NCBI GenBank assembly: GCA_907163375.1
Contig: CAJQUW010015583.1
Span: 1 to 64,000, forward strand
Source of the DNA: Prostheceraeus crozeri
Taxonomy: Eukaryota > Platyhelminthes > Polycladida > Euryleptidae
Reading direction: 5' to 3'
DNA: 64,000 nt
Shown here: positions 40,221 to 51,128 of the stretch, in pieces
Layout of the letters: each line of letters starts with the position of its first letter
How positions within the stretch are numbered: the first letter of the stretch is position 1
Translations under genes and position numbers: made by a program
The notes under the pieces: generated by a model
Databases searched by the model: none
Told to the model about the DNA's origin: nothing
What the model saw: the letters and a program-made list of their open reading frames with translations, nothing else

Positions 40221-40357
40221 TAGGTGGCCCTTAAGAGAGCCGATGGTTCGTTCTCGGGAGTAAATTGATGGGGTGGTGAAGGCAGGCAAAGATCTGCAAT
40301 GAAAATGATATGTATTAGAATAGGATATACTATCTTATTTGCTTTTCACTTACCAAG

Positions 40358-41560
40358 TTAGTCATCCTTAGGCAGTCTCGCGGGCTTCCTGATTGAAAAT
40401 TTGTGCAGATGCCCGCGCATTCTTAGTGTGGCGTGGAGGCATTTCTTACTCGGATGTCCATGATAGCATACAATACTTTCGTCCAGACTTTTATTGACGA
40501 GGACTTCGCCGGCCAGATGGTTATCCCGAATAGGGATGTGGAACTCAAACAAACGATCCTCATTCACACGTTCCCACTCATCCCTCATGCGCTCCAACTT
40601 CTCACACGCCTGCCTCTCATCACCCCGCCGAGCCACAGTCCTCTCCAACTCAACATTCCTCGCTCTCAACACACTCATCTCCTTCATCATCTCCTCAAAC
40701 TTCGCTTCTGCCTCTCCCATTCTCCTCTCCGCAGCACTCGCCCTCTTCTCACACTCATCATTCTTGTCTTCCAACACTCGCACATTCTCCTTCAACTCTT
40801 TCACAACACGCCTCATACGGATATTCTCATCTGCCACCTCCTTACATTTCACCTCCTTCATTTTCAGCTCACTCAACTCACTCAACGTTCTCTCATTCAC
40901 CTTCTTCAAACTTTCGTAGCGATCTACCAACAAAGCATGTGCCGCTTGCTGCGACACATGCTTCTTTTCCATGTCCTCATCCCACCGCGCCGACTGCTTC
41001 CGTACCCCACCACCCTTCACTATTGGGGAAGATGAGCTCTTCGGGGGGTCGGTGATGACGATATTGGACACCTCCGATGACGAAGAGCTCAACTTCCTCA
41101 CACACTTCCTCACTCGCTCCCTATCCAAATCCACATCATCCTCATCATCACTCTCAAACACTCTCTTCCGCCACTTGTCAGCCTTCAAACCGGCCACAGC
41201 ATTCTCTACCTCATTCTCCACAGCATTCCCACTAGCATTCTCCACAGCATTCCCACTAGCATTCTCAACAACATTCTTGGCCTCTTTCCCCAACATTCGC
41301 TCCTTCTCAGCATTCATCAACTCCACAAATCTCAAATCGGTCACCAACCCTCCTGTGCACTCACCATGCCTCAAATAAAACTCGGCCTCCTGCCCAACAA
41401 CCAACAGCACCCTGCACTTCACACAGGCAACCCTACTCAGGATAACCATGTGGTCGGCCCCTGCCTTCTTGATGTGGTCCTTGAGACCGTCTCGGCGGTT
41501 GATCCGACCGCACACACACATTTTGATGTGAAATTTTTTGTTTTTGTCGTTATTGACCAT
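40358..41560 (-). CDS. Zinc-knuckle coiled-coil accessory protein A
   Basis: 400 residues. Residues ~15-70 have C-x-C, H, then C-x2-C and a late H/C (CVCGRINRRDGLKDH, CVKCRVLLV, RHGEC), a possible zinc-binding head. A short repeat (ASGNAVEN twice) and an acidic stretch follow; residues ~195-335 are a long charged coiled coil; the C-terminus has CYHGHPSKKCLHATLRMRGH. No enzyme motif. Codon use is GC-richer than in the core genes. A small intron (40353-40294) appears just after the stop, and the 5' region may hold another (42473-41572) reaching a TATA box at 42515. No AATAAA; ribozyme copy 3 follows. Confidence 0.75.
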   Translation of the reverse strand: MVNNDKNKKFHIKMCVCGRINRRDGLKDHIKKAGADHMVILSRVACVKCRVLLVVGQEAEFYLRHGECTGGLVTDLRFVELMNAEKERMLGKEAKNVVENASGNAVENASGNAVENEVENAVAGLKADKWRKRVFESDDEDDVDLDRERVRKCVRKLSSSSSEVSNIVITDPPKSSSSPIVKGGGVRKQSARWDEDMEKKHVSQQAAHALLVDRYESLKKVNERTLSELSELKMKEVKCKEVADENIRMRRVVKELKENVRVLEDKNDECEKRASAAERRMGEAEAKFEEMMKEMSVLRARNVELERTVARRGDERQACEKLERMRDEWERVNEDRLFEFHIPIRDNHLAGEVLVNKSLDESIVCYHGHPSKKCLHATLRMRGHLHKFSIRKPARLPKDD

Positions 41561-41648
41561 TTTTGTCGTTACTGAGATTTCTCGTTAACTGTAAGATAAT
41601 GAAAATTGTATAAGTTTGGAATCATGTAGTATACAGACTAAAGCATAA

Positions 41649-42231
41649 CACTTAGTGAGGAATGATAGATTTGAGTGTAGTGAGTGGCACTCGATCCCGT
41701 CGACAGCCCGAAGGCCTTGTACTGATCACTAGGGAAGTGAGAGATCTTCCCCGATACCCGCTCTTTACAGCTGAAGACATCATTGTCACTGCCCCGAAGT
41801 GGTAACAGGAACGCCGAGTCAAAGGTAGTGATCAGTAACTGGGATCTAACCCCTCAAAGCTGCCTTAGACTGAGTTAAATTTCAAATCTGATAGCAGATT
41901 TGAATGTAGCATACGGCCTAGAACATAATATCATCATTCAACATTCAACTTAGTCAACATTCAACATAATATCAACACTTAGTGAGGAATGATAGATGTG
42001 AGTGTAGTGAGTGGCACTCGATCCCGTCGACAGCCCGAAGGCCTTGTACTGATCACTAGGGAAGTGAGAGATCTTCCCCGATACCCGCTCTTTACAGCTG
42101 AAGACATCATTGTCACTGCCCCGAAGTGGTAACAGGAACGCCGAGTCAAAGGTAGTGATCAGTAGCTGGGATCTAACCCCTCAAAGCTGCCTTAGACTTA
42201 GTTAAATTTCAAATCTGATAGCAGATTTGAA
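41649..42231 (-). repeat. Tandem structured units (2 x 256 bases)
   Basis: 41649-41904 and 41976-42231 are nearly identical. On the minus strand each folds well: GATCCC/GGGATC outside, then ACTGATCACTA/TAGTGATCAGT (11 bp), a GGGGAAG/CTTCCC hairpin and GGCC-TTCG-GGCT, and at one end the hairpin TTCAAATCTG-ATAG-CAGATTTGAA. TTCG loops are stable in RNA in this orientation only. The ATAG loop closed by CTG/CAG also occurs beside the ribozymes. The fold is not HDV-like (no P1/P3 arrangement fits). Both units would lie in the candidate 5' intron of gene A. Confidence 0.7.
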
Positions 42232-42514
42232 CTCAGGATACTTGAAAACCTTAGTCTATATGTTAAAACTTTGAAAAAACTGAAAATTAAGAATTTTTAA
42301 AAAATTCCGCATTTTACTACTCATACTACTTTTAAAAAATTTTATCAGTAGTAAAGACACTATCAAACTCTATCATACAAACTTTGAAGTAAGAAGATAG
42401 CTTGCCTACTTCAAAAGATAGAGTCCTTTGAAACACCCGATATCGGGAGCTCAGAGCGACGACCGTCGCTTACCTCGTCTTTCGATGAAGTGATCAGACT
42501 TACGTTGTCGGGGG

Positions 42515-42523
42515 TTTATATAT
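42515..42523 (-). promoter_or_regulatory. TATA box upstream of gene A
   Basis: ATATATAAA on the minus strand; candidate donors follow (GACGAG then GTAAGC at 42473), and an acceptor AAATCTCAG at 41572 lies 11 bases before the gene A ATG. Confidence 0.5.
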
Positions 42524-42724
42524 GCTCGGAAGAAAACTTAAAATGGCTCTATCTCCGAAAGTATTCATCGTAGCGACATGCGGTTTGTTGCAAACGATTC
42601 GTCTCATCATTCTTTACAATATGACACCTGAACCATTCTCATATGACCACGGGAAGTTGGTCCGTCAGCACATGTGCATGTAACATGCCACAAGTGAAAA
42701 AATTCCTAAGTGTGAGAGCTCCAG

Positions 42725-43872
42725 TGTGGTGAAAATTTTGAAAAATTTAAAACTTCCGAATTTCGACCTGGGACCTTTACCAAAACATTTTTCATCAAAT
42801 TTCACTGACCCCCCCCCCCCCCCTCATTCAGAGAAATTTGATGAAAAATGTTTTGGTGACGGTCCCAGGTCGAAATTCCACACTTTGGAAAATTTTCAAA
42901 ATTTTACCCATACAAAGTCACTCTGACACTTAGGATTTTTTCAGGTGAGCGAGCTCCGACCTAAAATCTTAAATGGCGTCTCACATCTAAACGAAGACAG
43001 ATAGGAACAAGCCGATTCTTTCACTGAATTTGTCTCACTCTTAGCTTTCAAACGAGCTATCGCACGACAAAATCCGTCCACTGGAACCAAAGTTAGAAGA
43101 TTGCTGTCGGGGGGGGGGGGAGGTCAGTGAAATTTGATGAAAAATGTTTTGGTGACGGTCCCAGGTCGAAATTCCACACTTTGGAAAATTTTCAAAATTT
43201 TACCCATACAAAGTCACTCTGACACTTAGGATTTTTTCAGGTGAGCGAGCTCCGACCTAAAATCTTGTAACCGCTCTAACTTTTGAACGGCTGGTCCGAT
43301 TGACTCGCAACAAAAAATGTTGTCGAGCAGTTTTTTCTCCTCTTTCAAACGAGTAGCTGTAAGACAAAATCCGTCCACTAGAACCAAAGTTAGAAGATTG
43401 CTGTCGGGGGGGGGGGGGTCAGTGAAATTTGATGAAAAATGTTTTGGTGGTGGTCCCAGGTCGAAATTCCACACTTTGGAAAATTTTCAAAATTTTACCC
43501 ATACAAAGTCACTCTGACACTTAGGATTTTTTCAGGTAAGCGAGCTCCGACCTAAAATCTTGTAACCGCTCTAACTTTTGAACGGCTGGTCCGATTGACT
43601 CGCAACAAAAAATGTTGTCGAGCAGTTTTTTCTCCTCTTTCAAACGAGTAGCTGTAAGACAAAATCCGTCCACTAGAACCAAAGTTAGAAGATTGCTGTC
43701 GGGGGGGGGGTCAGTGAAATTTGATGAAAAATGTTTTGGTGGCGGTCCCAGGTCGAAATTCCACACTTTGGAAAATTTTCAAAATTTTACCCATACAAAG
43801 CCACTCTGACACTTAGGATTTTTTCAGGTGAGCGAGCTCCGACCTAAAATCTTGTAACCGCTCTAACTTTTG
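42725..43872. repeat. Tandem array inside the right terminal repeat
   Basis: Units of ~291 bases start near 42836, 43126, 43419 and 43710, each with a G run, GTCAGTGAAATTTGATG, the AGGTCGAAATTCCACACTTTGG block and CAGGTGAGCGAGCTCCGACC. At 42725-42818 one partial unit is inverted, making a palindrome centred on the C run at 42818. The array splits the ancestral terminal repeat: sequence at 42966-43090 matches the left end again. ORFs repeated in it (~65-82 codons) are by-products. Confidence 0.85.
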
Positions 43873-44632
43873 AACGAAGACAGATAGGAACAAGCCGATT
43901 CTTTCACTGAATTTGTCTCACTCTTAGCTTTCAAACGAGCTATCGCACGACAAAATCCGTCCACTGGAAGCCAAAATCGAAGCAAGCTGTCCAGGGGGGG
44001 GGGACGTCAGCCGAAAATTTTTTCTCTCCGATTGACTTGAAACTCACCCTACCGATGCAGAATTTCACGCTGAATCCGAATCTGACCTCCGTTTTCTCAT
44101 CCGATGCTTCGTTTTGACGCTACACACCAAAACGTCCCAAATTCTAACTCTGTCGTTTTTCGAAAAATGTTGAAAATTTTTTCTCACCGATTGACTTGAA
44201 ACTCACCCTACCGATGCAGAATTTCACGCTGAATACGAATCCGACCTCCGTTTTCTCATCCGACCACTCCTTCCACTCGAAACAACCCATTTTACAACCC
44301 AACATTCAGCAGATTGCACGAAAAACATCACACACTATAGCCTCAAGACTAATCCTGGCGGTCGCCCACGTCAACCAGGCGGTCGGACCAACTCACCCGA
44401 GTCTCACACTCTGTCGTTGCAGAGGGGGGGGAGTCAGCGAACATGTTGTGAACGTGGACCCACCTGGCCGGCACACCACGACAGACCACAACCTCTGTCG
44501 TTCCAGAGGGGGGGGACTCAGACACGAAGCACCACGGCGGCCGACCACGACACTCTGCCGTGCCAGAGGGGGGGGGACGTCAGCGACGGCGGCCATCTTG
44601 CGCTATCCAGAAGTGGAGTTTTACTTACTACT
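43873..44632 (-). repeat. Polinton right terminal inverted repeat
   Basis: Reverse complement of 20592-21352 with few changes, e.g. one base near 44315 and run-length shifts in the G tracts. Such identity means insertion was recent or that the ends were homogenised. Ends in ACTTACTACT, then the AATAAA duplication. Confidence 0.95.
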
Positions 44633-44638
44633 AATAAA

Positions 44639-45592
44639 CGGAACGGATTTGTCTTGGACATCATGATCTCAATTGGGGAAAACGGTGTCCCGCTCAGCCT
44701 CCTTGTCTACGCCAAATCTCCGATAATGCTAGCCAGGTTGGCAAGGTGGGCATCCCAGCTTCAGTACGTGGGCATTCGAATCCACTGGGTGGGCAGTTGC
44801 CCACCCGCTTTATATGTAAAAAAAGGCCTGCTGAACGAAAATTCTTGAAACTTGTCATATAACATCAGTGAATTATGCTTTACATCATGTGCCACTTCCA
44901 AGGTTTTTTGTCGCATCGCTCATCACGCAGCCGACAAAACAGCAATTTCGACCCATTGCCGTAATGCTTTTTTGCCACGATAAAGACCAGTGGCGTCGCG
45001 TGCTCCCAGACCACAGGCCTTCGCTCGGCATTGGATTACTATTTCTATACTAGACTTTTTTTTATGTTATAACATTAATTTTCATAAAAGATGAATTTCT
45101 AATAACAATTTCCCGAACATTTTTTTAATGCCAAGTGAATGTGCACATGAGAAGTTGGTTGCTCGTGTCTCCTAATCGCCTTACTCAAGGAGCTGAGATT
45201 ACTATATCACCTCTCTGTCCAGACCACATTTTCTCGAGAAAAAAGAGGAAGGGAAACAGTTCCTTGCGTTTCTCACGGCTGGTCAGCCACTCATGTGTTT
45301 GAACTTTGATGCAAATGTCTTGTGCATTTCTTATTTCTTTCTGTGTGAGTACCTTCAATTTTTAAATCAAGTGTTGGCCTACCTTGCTTGACGACTGTCA
45401 TCTTTTCAGAATATTCCCTTCGGACGAAAGGCGTGATTATGAGCTCCTACAGTAAACAAAGCGTCACGCAAAAACAAATCATGGAATTCTACGGAATCTG
45501 GGTGTTCGAGTCAGATGCATTACTGTGCACTCATTGGCGAACGCTCATCATCTGTCGACATCTGATCACAGTCTTGTCTGAACGTCAGTCAG
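44639..45592. other. No recognisable gene
   Basis: Flanking host DNA to the right of the Polinton; no domain or repeat seen. Confidence 0.4.
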
Positions 45593-46693
45593 TAGTGATG
45601 AAAATTTTCCGGAAAATTTTAAATCAAAATTTTCCATGGAAAATTATGGAAAAAATTGGAAAATTTTGGAAAATATTGGAAAATTATGGAAAATTTTGGA
45701 AAAAATTGGAAAATTTTGGAAATTTTGGAAAATTTTGAAAGTTTTGATTTTTGTGATACGCCCTATAATCTGAGCGCTTCCGCAGCCGGGGCAGGTACAT
45801 AGCCTACCAATAGATTGGGTCTAAAACTCTTGATTTCATCATTATTTCGATTAAAGCGATCGTAGCAATGCCAGTTCCGTCCGCGGATTTTTGAACATTC
45901 CTTTGCCACAGTGGCTATTTGTGCCATTTTGTTAGCATTTTTGATTATCACACAGACACCGTTTGGGATAACGTGAATCTTGCTTTACAATAGAGGTATA
46001 ATTTCATGCAATGTGAAAGATCTGGAGCAAAAATAATTTTGAAGTTTGGTTGTTAGCTTGAAAGTTAAGCTTTATTATGCAGCCTTGATCATAGTGATAC
46101 AAATTCTCCATATGTTGATGAATTTGTGAAGAATAAGCACACAGTCCACGCAGCATTATACATGAGCGACCATATTGGAAGACTGTAAACTCGTGAGATA
46201 TTTGGAAACTAAAGATATCTGTGATGATTAGAAGAATATCTATGACAGTTTCTAAGTGCTGGCATATTGTCCGATCTTCGTTGAGGACAAACTGCATGCA
46301 CATCTTCCATTTCTAGCTCAGATGGTTCAGATAGTTCCAAATCGATTTCATCCGAGATCTAGGCTACCCAAATGAATTTCAGACATTTCCAGATGAATTG
46401 GAGATTCTCCAGTTGAATTTAAGATCCTTTCAAAGTTGGGTTTCTGATAGATATCTGAAATTCAGTTAGAGAAATCTGAAATCCATCTAATATCTGAAAT
46501 TCATTTGGGATGATCTGAAATAGACATGGAGAGGGTGCATGGTTCCAAAAGGTAACATGCAGGAATGATAGAGAAGTTTTTGGTCTTTGCATATTGCATA
46601 GTCTTTTCAAACGACTACAACAGGTCTCCAAAACAAAGGGAAAATGTCAATCACCAAAAAAATAAATTTCAAAATTTTCCATTTGCATCACTA
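45593..46693 (+). mobile_element. hAT-type non-autonomous element, copy 1
   Basis: Begins TAGTGATGAAAATTTTCC and ends GGAAAATTTTGAAAT... in reverse, closing with GCATCACTA, so the 8-base tips TAGTGATG/CATCACTA are inverted repeats. It is ~1.1 kb, and nearly all of it matches 51129-52236 in reverse. Tracts of repeated GGAAAATTTT fill the left end. Flanking octamers (TCAGTCAG, GCTGCTAC) differ, so the target duplication is lost or the ends were recombined. A 62-codon frame (45763-45951, minus) is preserved almost unchanged in both copies. Confidence 0.75.
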
Positions 46694-47355
46694 GCTGCTA
46701 CTGTTGACGTACTGGCCTCTCCGACGAGAAGCGAAGGACAGGAACAATTGGGTTGCGCTTCCCTTTCTATATTTAGGTACCGAGCCTCGATCAAGAATAT
46801 AGATATAAAAATTACCGGGAAAATTGGAAAAATATGGAAAAATAAAAAAAATTTCCTGTCAACGAAAAATATTCCATCTAAGTAAATTTGCAATATAGTG
46901 TTGATTAGGTAAATGATACGGTATCTCATTTTGAATGAAACAAGTATTAAGGTACAGCAACATATGTGCAATTTTTATTTGAGAGATTGGTAAATTAAGC
47001 TTAATTTAAATTAAACAAATACGGGAAGACACAACTAGGAGTATTAAACAAACACGGATATATCGTGAAATTTACTCGACAAGAAATAGAGAAGAATATA
47101 TTAGGCCTATATGAGGGAGAAGGATATCAAGGCATTCTATGATTTTGACTTTGATTTGGACATGAATAAGCCTAAATAATCTACCGATACTTGAAAACAT
47201 CACCTAATTACAAAAATCTCTATTTCTTGATTAAAACAAAAAAATCAGTAGTCTAACAATTGGAGGCTAACAAAGTTGGATAACAAAATTATATACTCTT
47301 ACAAGTCTTCAATAAAGAAAACAATACCATATGAAGTCTTTCACTGTGCTTGAGG
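46694..47355. other. No recognisable gene
   Basis: AT-rich; a second patch of GGAAAAAT repeats near 46815-46870 resembles 50887-51000 and may be a fragment of a related element. Confidence 0.4.
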
Positions 47356-50257
47356 TTATGTCTTTTTTGCTACCTTTTTCAATAAGGATTCACGCTCTAA
47401 CTCGCAGAATACATCGATAGTTCTCCTCCTGGTAGAGCCAGAGGCCAGCTCCGGCTCCTTGACGCGTGTGCAGACTGCACGGTTTACGATGTCGATTTCC
47501 TCCACTTCCGGAAATTGATAGCTACTCACGAGAATCTGAAAGTGAAACAAATATCAAAGAACACGATATAATATGAACATATTTAACAAATGTTCTGGGA
47601 TTTATACGAATAATAATTACATACTTTTTGTGAGCATTTCATTAAAATCATATTATATATTATTTATTATATTATCTATTATATTATTAGATCATATTAT
47701 TTAGTGAATAAACAATCTCGTAGACCTAAAAAATTGTTTGTTGAAAATATCTTCTATTTTATTCACTGTTATTTTTCCTAAGTCTGTACGTACTTAATTC
47801 TACAAGCGGATACAATATGAGCTGAGTTTACTACGGACGTTCATTCATGAAAGACAGCTATTCAAAGTAAGCCAATTTAAATTAAATTATAGTAAATGAA
47901 TTTATTTGCCTTCAAATTATTATAATCATTTAAAGGCAAATCAATTACGATAATAATTCAATTTTATATGGCCAGTAGGATATTCATAATGCCAGTTTGT
48001 CCAGATTGTACTAGATAAAGCTATGGTACTGTGTGTTAAATCTACACTGTAAATCGCTCAATACCAATCACATACGAAGGATGCATACCAATATATATTT
48101 TTGGTATATTTCTGTATGATCTTGGTATATATTTGTATGCTTTTCGCATGTTATTTCAAGTGCTTTCAATGCTTTACATACTAAAGCCATACCAGCACAA
48201 TGTTAAAAGAAAGCATCAATCATGTCCAAAGTATGTTGATTTAAGGACTTTTGTCAATAAAGATCACATTAATGTTACTACTGTTCTGTAAGTAGTTAGA
48301 TAATGACATTCAAGAGTGATACCTTAAATGCTGAATTCGATTTTAATACACATAAGTCTAAAGCATTTCATGAATAATCAATAAGTATTTGACCATCAAC
48401 AATTATGCATTATGTAATTTTGGAACTAAGCATAATATCAATCCAAAATAAAGACACATTATAATTCATGAACGCAAAAATAGTTATGTTTGAGATATAT
48501 AAGTCAACATGGTTGCTGAAAAGTTGTCGTTTTATTGAAATGATGTTTATCAATTTAGTTAAAGGAAATGAGCTAATTATGAGTCTAGTGAATGCTATAA
48601 GACGAGTTGCAAAGATGACATGCGGCTTTAATTCCACAACAAATCTAATCTAGTTAAATACCACACTTTCACAAAGAAATATTCACGGCTGGTATTACTG
48701 GAAAAAAGTTATTTGTAAGTAGTATGTAGTATAACATATTTTTTGCCATATGACATAAAGCTATTCATACGAAAGACATACGAAACGCATACCAATTTGC
48801 ATCGGGTCTCGTATATAAAACATACCAAGAATTCGTATTTCAACGTAAAACAGCCAATCACAGTTAGCATAGTTCGTATCGTTTACATACCAATCACATA
48901 CGAAAGTAAATGGCCATTCGTATGAAAAACATCCCAGATTTCTTTATATATACCAGAATCTCGTATCAAATGTTGGTTTCAAATTGTATGTAAACTTGGT
49001 ATGTGTTTGTATGTAATTTTCGTATCCAGCGATTTACAGTGTAGGCTATCATACTTAGATATATTTACATGTATATGTCTCTTACCTTTTTTAGAAATTT
49101 AACAGTGATTTGGTCACCTTCAATAAATTGAACGCAGCCGTAATATAACCGTACTACTCCTCGGCGACTGCGTTGATTTTGTATCATGTACTCTACACAG
49201 ACCCAATTACCAACTTCAATTGTTTCTTCCACCATTTCCACATTGTCATTGTCATCCTCTTCACTGCAGCTTCCGACATCTTGCTCAAATTCAACAACTT
49301 GCTCTTCATCATCTTCCTTATTTGTTGTCTTCAGCATCCACAATTGCTGGTTCAGTGCCGACTTCAATAAGATCGGGAACTGTCAGGGCCTGGTGCTGCT
49401 TCTGATCAGCTTTACGTTTATACTTGATACCTTTACGTTTACCTTGATATTGTAACTCACTTTTGTAAGTTTTGCAGAGCGATCATTTGTGAGGCGATTT
49501 CTTTTTTTCGTCTTTTGCATGCCATATTCTTTGTTGGATCTCTCTACACAAGCCACAGATGCTGGAAGACTGAGAAGTTGTTTAGCGACTGGCGCTAACA
49601 CTCTGTGGCCACAAAAAGTATTCCACCATTGTAGTGGATCCGTTTCATCTTCAATCATAGACCAGTAAAGTTCATTACTATAAACTGGCCCATCTCGAGA
49701 TTTGAAAGCAATAAAATCCTTCATGACTAAATCGTTAGTTACACCGAGCATCTCAGCAATTTTAACGATTTCTTTGATAGCCTGCGCATGTTCAACTTCG
49801 TCCAAGTCATCCCCGCAGAATCTTGGGATCAGAAGATTGGTTGCCCTGAGTTGATCGCACTGAGAATTCTCTTCTTTCTCGAATAGCCGCTCTGAGTAGA
49901 TCTGCCTCGTCTTTGGTCAAAGGGCAGTTTGCCTCCCGCAAGCTATTTTCTACAGTGTTCGATGTAGCGCCAAAGTCGGGGGAGAACAGAAACTCGTACT
50001 AAGTTTCCTTCAACTTCCTTTATCGCATTCCGTATTGGCTCAAGAAGTTTTGCAGAAAATTCGACGAGAGGCCAGAGATAATCGGTATCGAAGCACATGT
50101 CCTTTAGATGCTGGTGGCTCCGTACTTCACGGCAACATCGTGGATCAGAAATGGCAATGCGCCATTGATTTTGCAACCTAAGATTGCGCTTCATCATCTC
50201 GTATTGAGAATTTTTAGTTAAATGAATAGACGAAATGATCCTAATTCTCTGATTCAT
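47356..50257 (-). pseudogene. Decayed hAT transposase gene with an intron
   Basis: Right to left: part of the RNase H-like region (50257-49943; LWPLVEFSAKLLEPIRNAIKEVEGN), then LLIPRFCG and the hAT dimerisation domain (49805-49420; DPLQWWNTFCGHRVLAPVAKQLLSLPASVACVERSN and KKRNRL), an acidic linker, and a small domain (GNWVCVEYMI...VQFIEGDQITVKFLKK) ending at donor AAAAAG/GTAAGA (49086). The acceptor TTTCACTTTCAG (47537) opens a last exon with FPEVEEID that continues it to the stop at 47356. Two or three frameshifts (near 49940, 49850, 49400) break the frame. The intron holds the element at 48045-49041. Confidence 0.8.
48045..49041. mobile_element. Non-autonomous element with CACTGTAAATCGCT ends
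   Basis: Perfect 14-bp terminal inverted repeats (CACTGTAAATCGCT ... AGCGATTTACAGTG). Subterminal regions are full of short CATACGAA / ACATACCAA / TTGGTATGT motifs in both orientations, typical transposase-binding arrays. CACTG tips occur in animal CACTA/EnSpm-like elements, but no clear 3-bp duplication is visible. It sits wholly within the intron of the hAT-type gene. Confidence 0.7.
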
Positions 50258-50259
50258 CC

Positions 50260-50886
50260 GTTTTTCATAGACGAAGTTAATCGCTTCAATAGTTCGAAAG
50301 TTCTGTTAGAGCTATATGTTTCAAATACACGAAACAGCTATCATTGTAAAAAATAAATATAGTAAGCAATTATTATTAAACATGTATTTAGGCCTATTTC
50401 ATTCACTACAGTCGACCCTGATAATGCAGCACGCTCTCATTCAATATTCAGGTTTAGGCCTTGTTCTGAGAGTTTATATTTTCAGATGACATTCTCGAGA
50501 AGTACAGCATTGAGGATTCATAGTAGGCTACAACATTAATGAAATAGTAGGCTACACGGCGTGACGGCTCACGCTTTTATACGGTTATAATATCTTATAA
50601 TTAATAAGAATGATTCATGATAATGAAATTTGAAATATTTAATTTACCATTACAACATTTTACAAAATTTAGGGCTACTATTAAAGAAATTAAAGCAAAA
50701 ACGTTTAGTTAAACTTCGCAGATAAACACATTATTATGCTCTCTATTATGATAGCAAATATTTCTCTTCCTTTGAAGCTATGGCTGTCATATGAGGTCGT
50801 ATGATACAAACCGCAATGTTGTTATTCTATCTTTTTCAAATTACTAATGAAGTGATTCATCAAAATACAGAAATTGAACGGAAAAA
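50260..50886. other. No recognisable gene
   Basis: AT-rich spacer, probably the eroded 5' part of the hAT-type gene. Confidence 0.35.
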
Positions 50887-51010
50887 TTACAAGTGGAAAA
50901 ATATTATATTTTTCCGGAAAAATATTATATTTTCCCGGTAATTTTTCCGGAAAATTACCGGAAAAATTTCCAGAAAATTTTCCATTTCATATCCTTGATC
51001 AAGAATAACG
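50887..51010. repeat. TTTTCCGGAAAA palindromic cluster
   Basis: Several overlapping TTTTCCGGAAAA palindromes of the same kind as in the tips of the hAT-type elements, ending near CTTGATCAAG; likely the edge of a further related element. Confidence 0.5.
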
Positions 51011-51128
51011 GAGAATTTCATTGTAAAAATTGGAGAAGGCAAAGCATTATGTCTATCGGGAAAGCCAACATTGGTGCGGGCGCGTGCTCTTGCTGCCTCA
51101 CACGCACACAACTCTCTTTCGCTCCGTC

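Larger units (their letters stand above)
20592..44632. mobile_element. Complete Polinton/Maverick element (24,041 bp)
   Basis: The left terminus begins AGTAGTAAGTAAAACTCC and the right ends with its reverse complement. Flanking AATAAA at 20586-20591 and 44633-44638 is a perfect 6-bp target duplication, the size made by Polinton integrases, and the AG...CT ends are those of the superfamily. Inside are the hallmark genes: protein-primed DNA polymerase B, retrovirus-like integrase with chromodomain, FtsK/HerA-type packaging ATPase, adenain-like protease and capsid proteins. All large frames are intact. The element can be viewed as an integrated virus-like entity; whether it makes particles cannot be seen from sequence. 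Confidence 0.97.

Noticed and set aside
40433-41378. Three long + strand ORFs (Leu/His- or Ser/Phe-rich)
   Set aside because: Antisense shadows of the coiled-coil gene A, caused by its Glu/Lys-rich codons.
41649-42231. A second HDV-like ribozyme family
   Set aside because: GGGGAAG/CTTCCCT looks like P1 and GATCCC/GGGATC like P2, but their order and the 8-base gap between P1 strands cannot form the nested pseudoknot.
43226-43809. Repeated ~65-82 codon ORFs in the right terminal array
   Set aside because: Identical by-products of the tandem unit; the G/C run changes frame between units.
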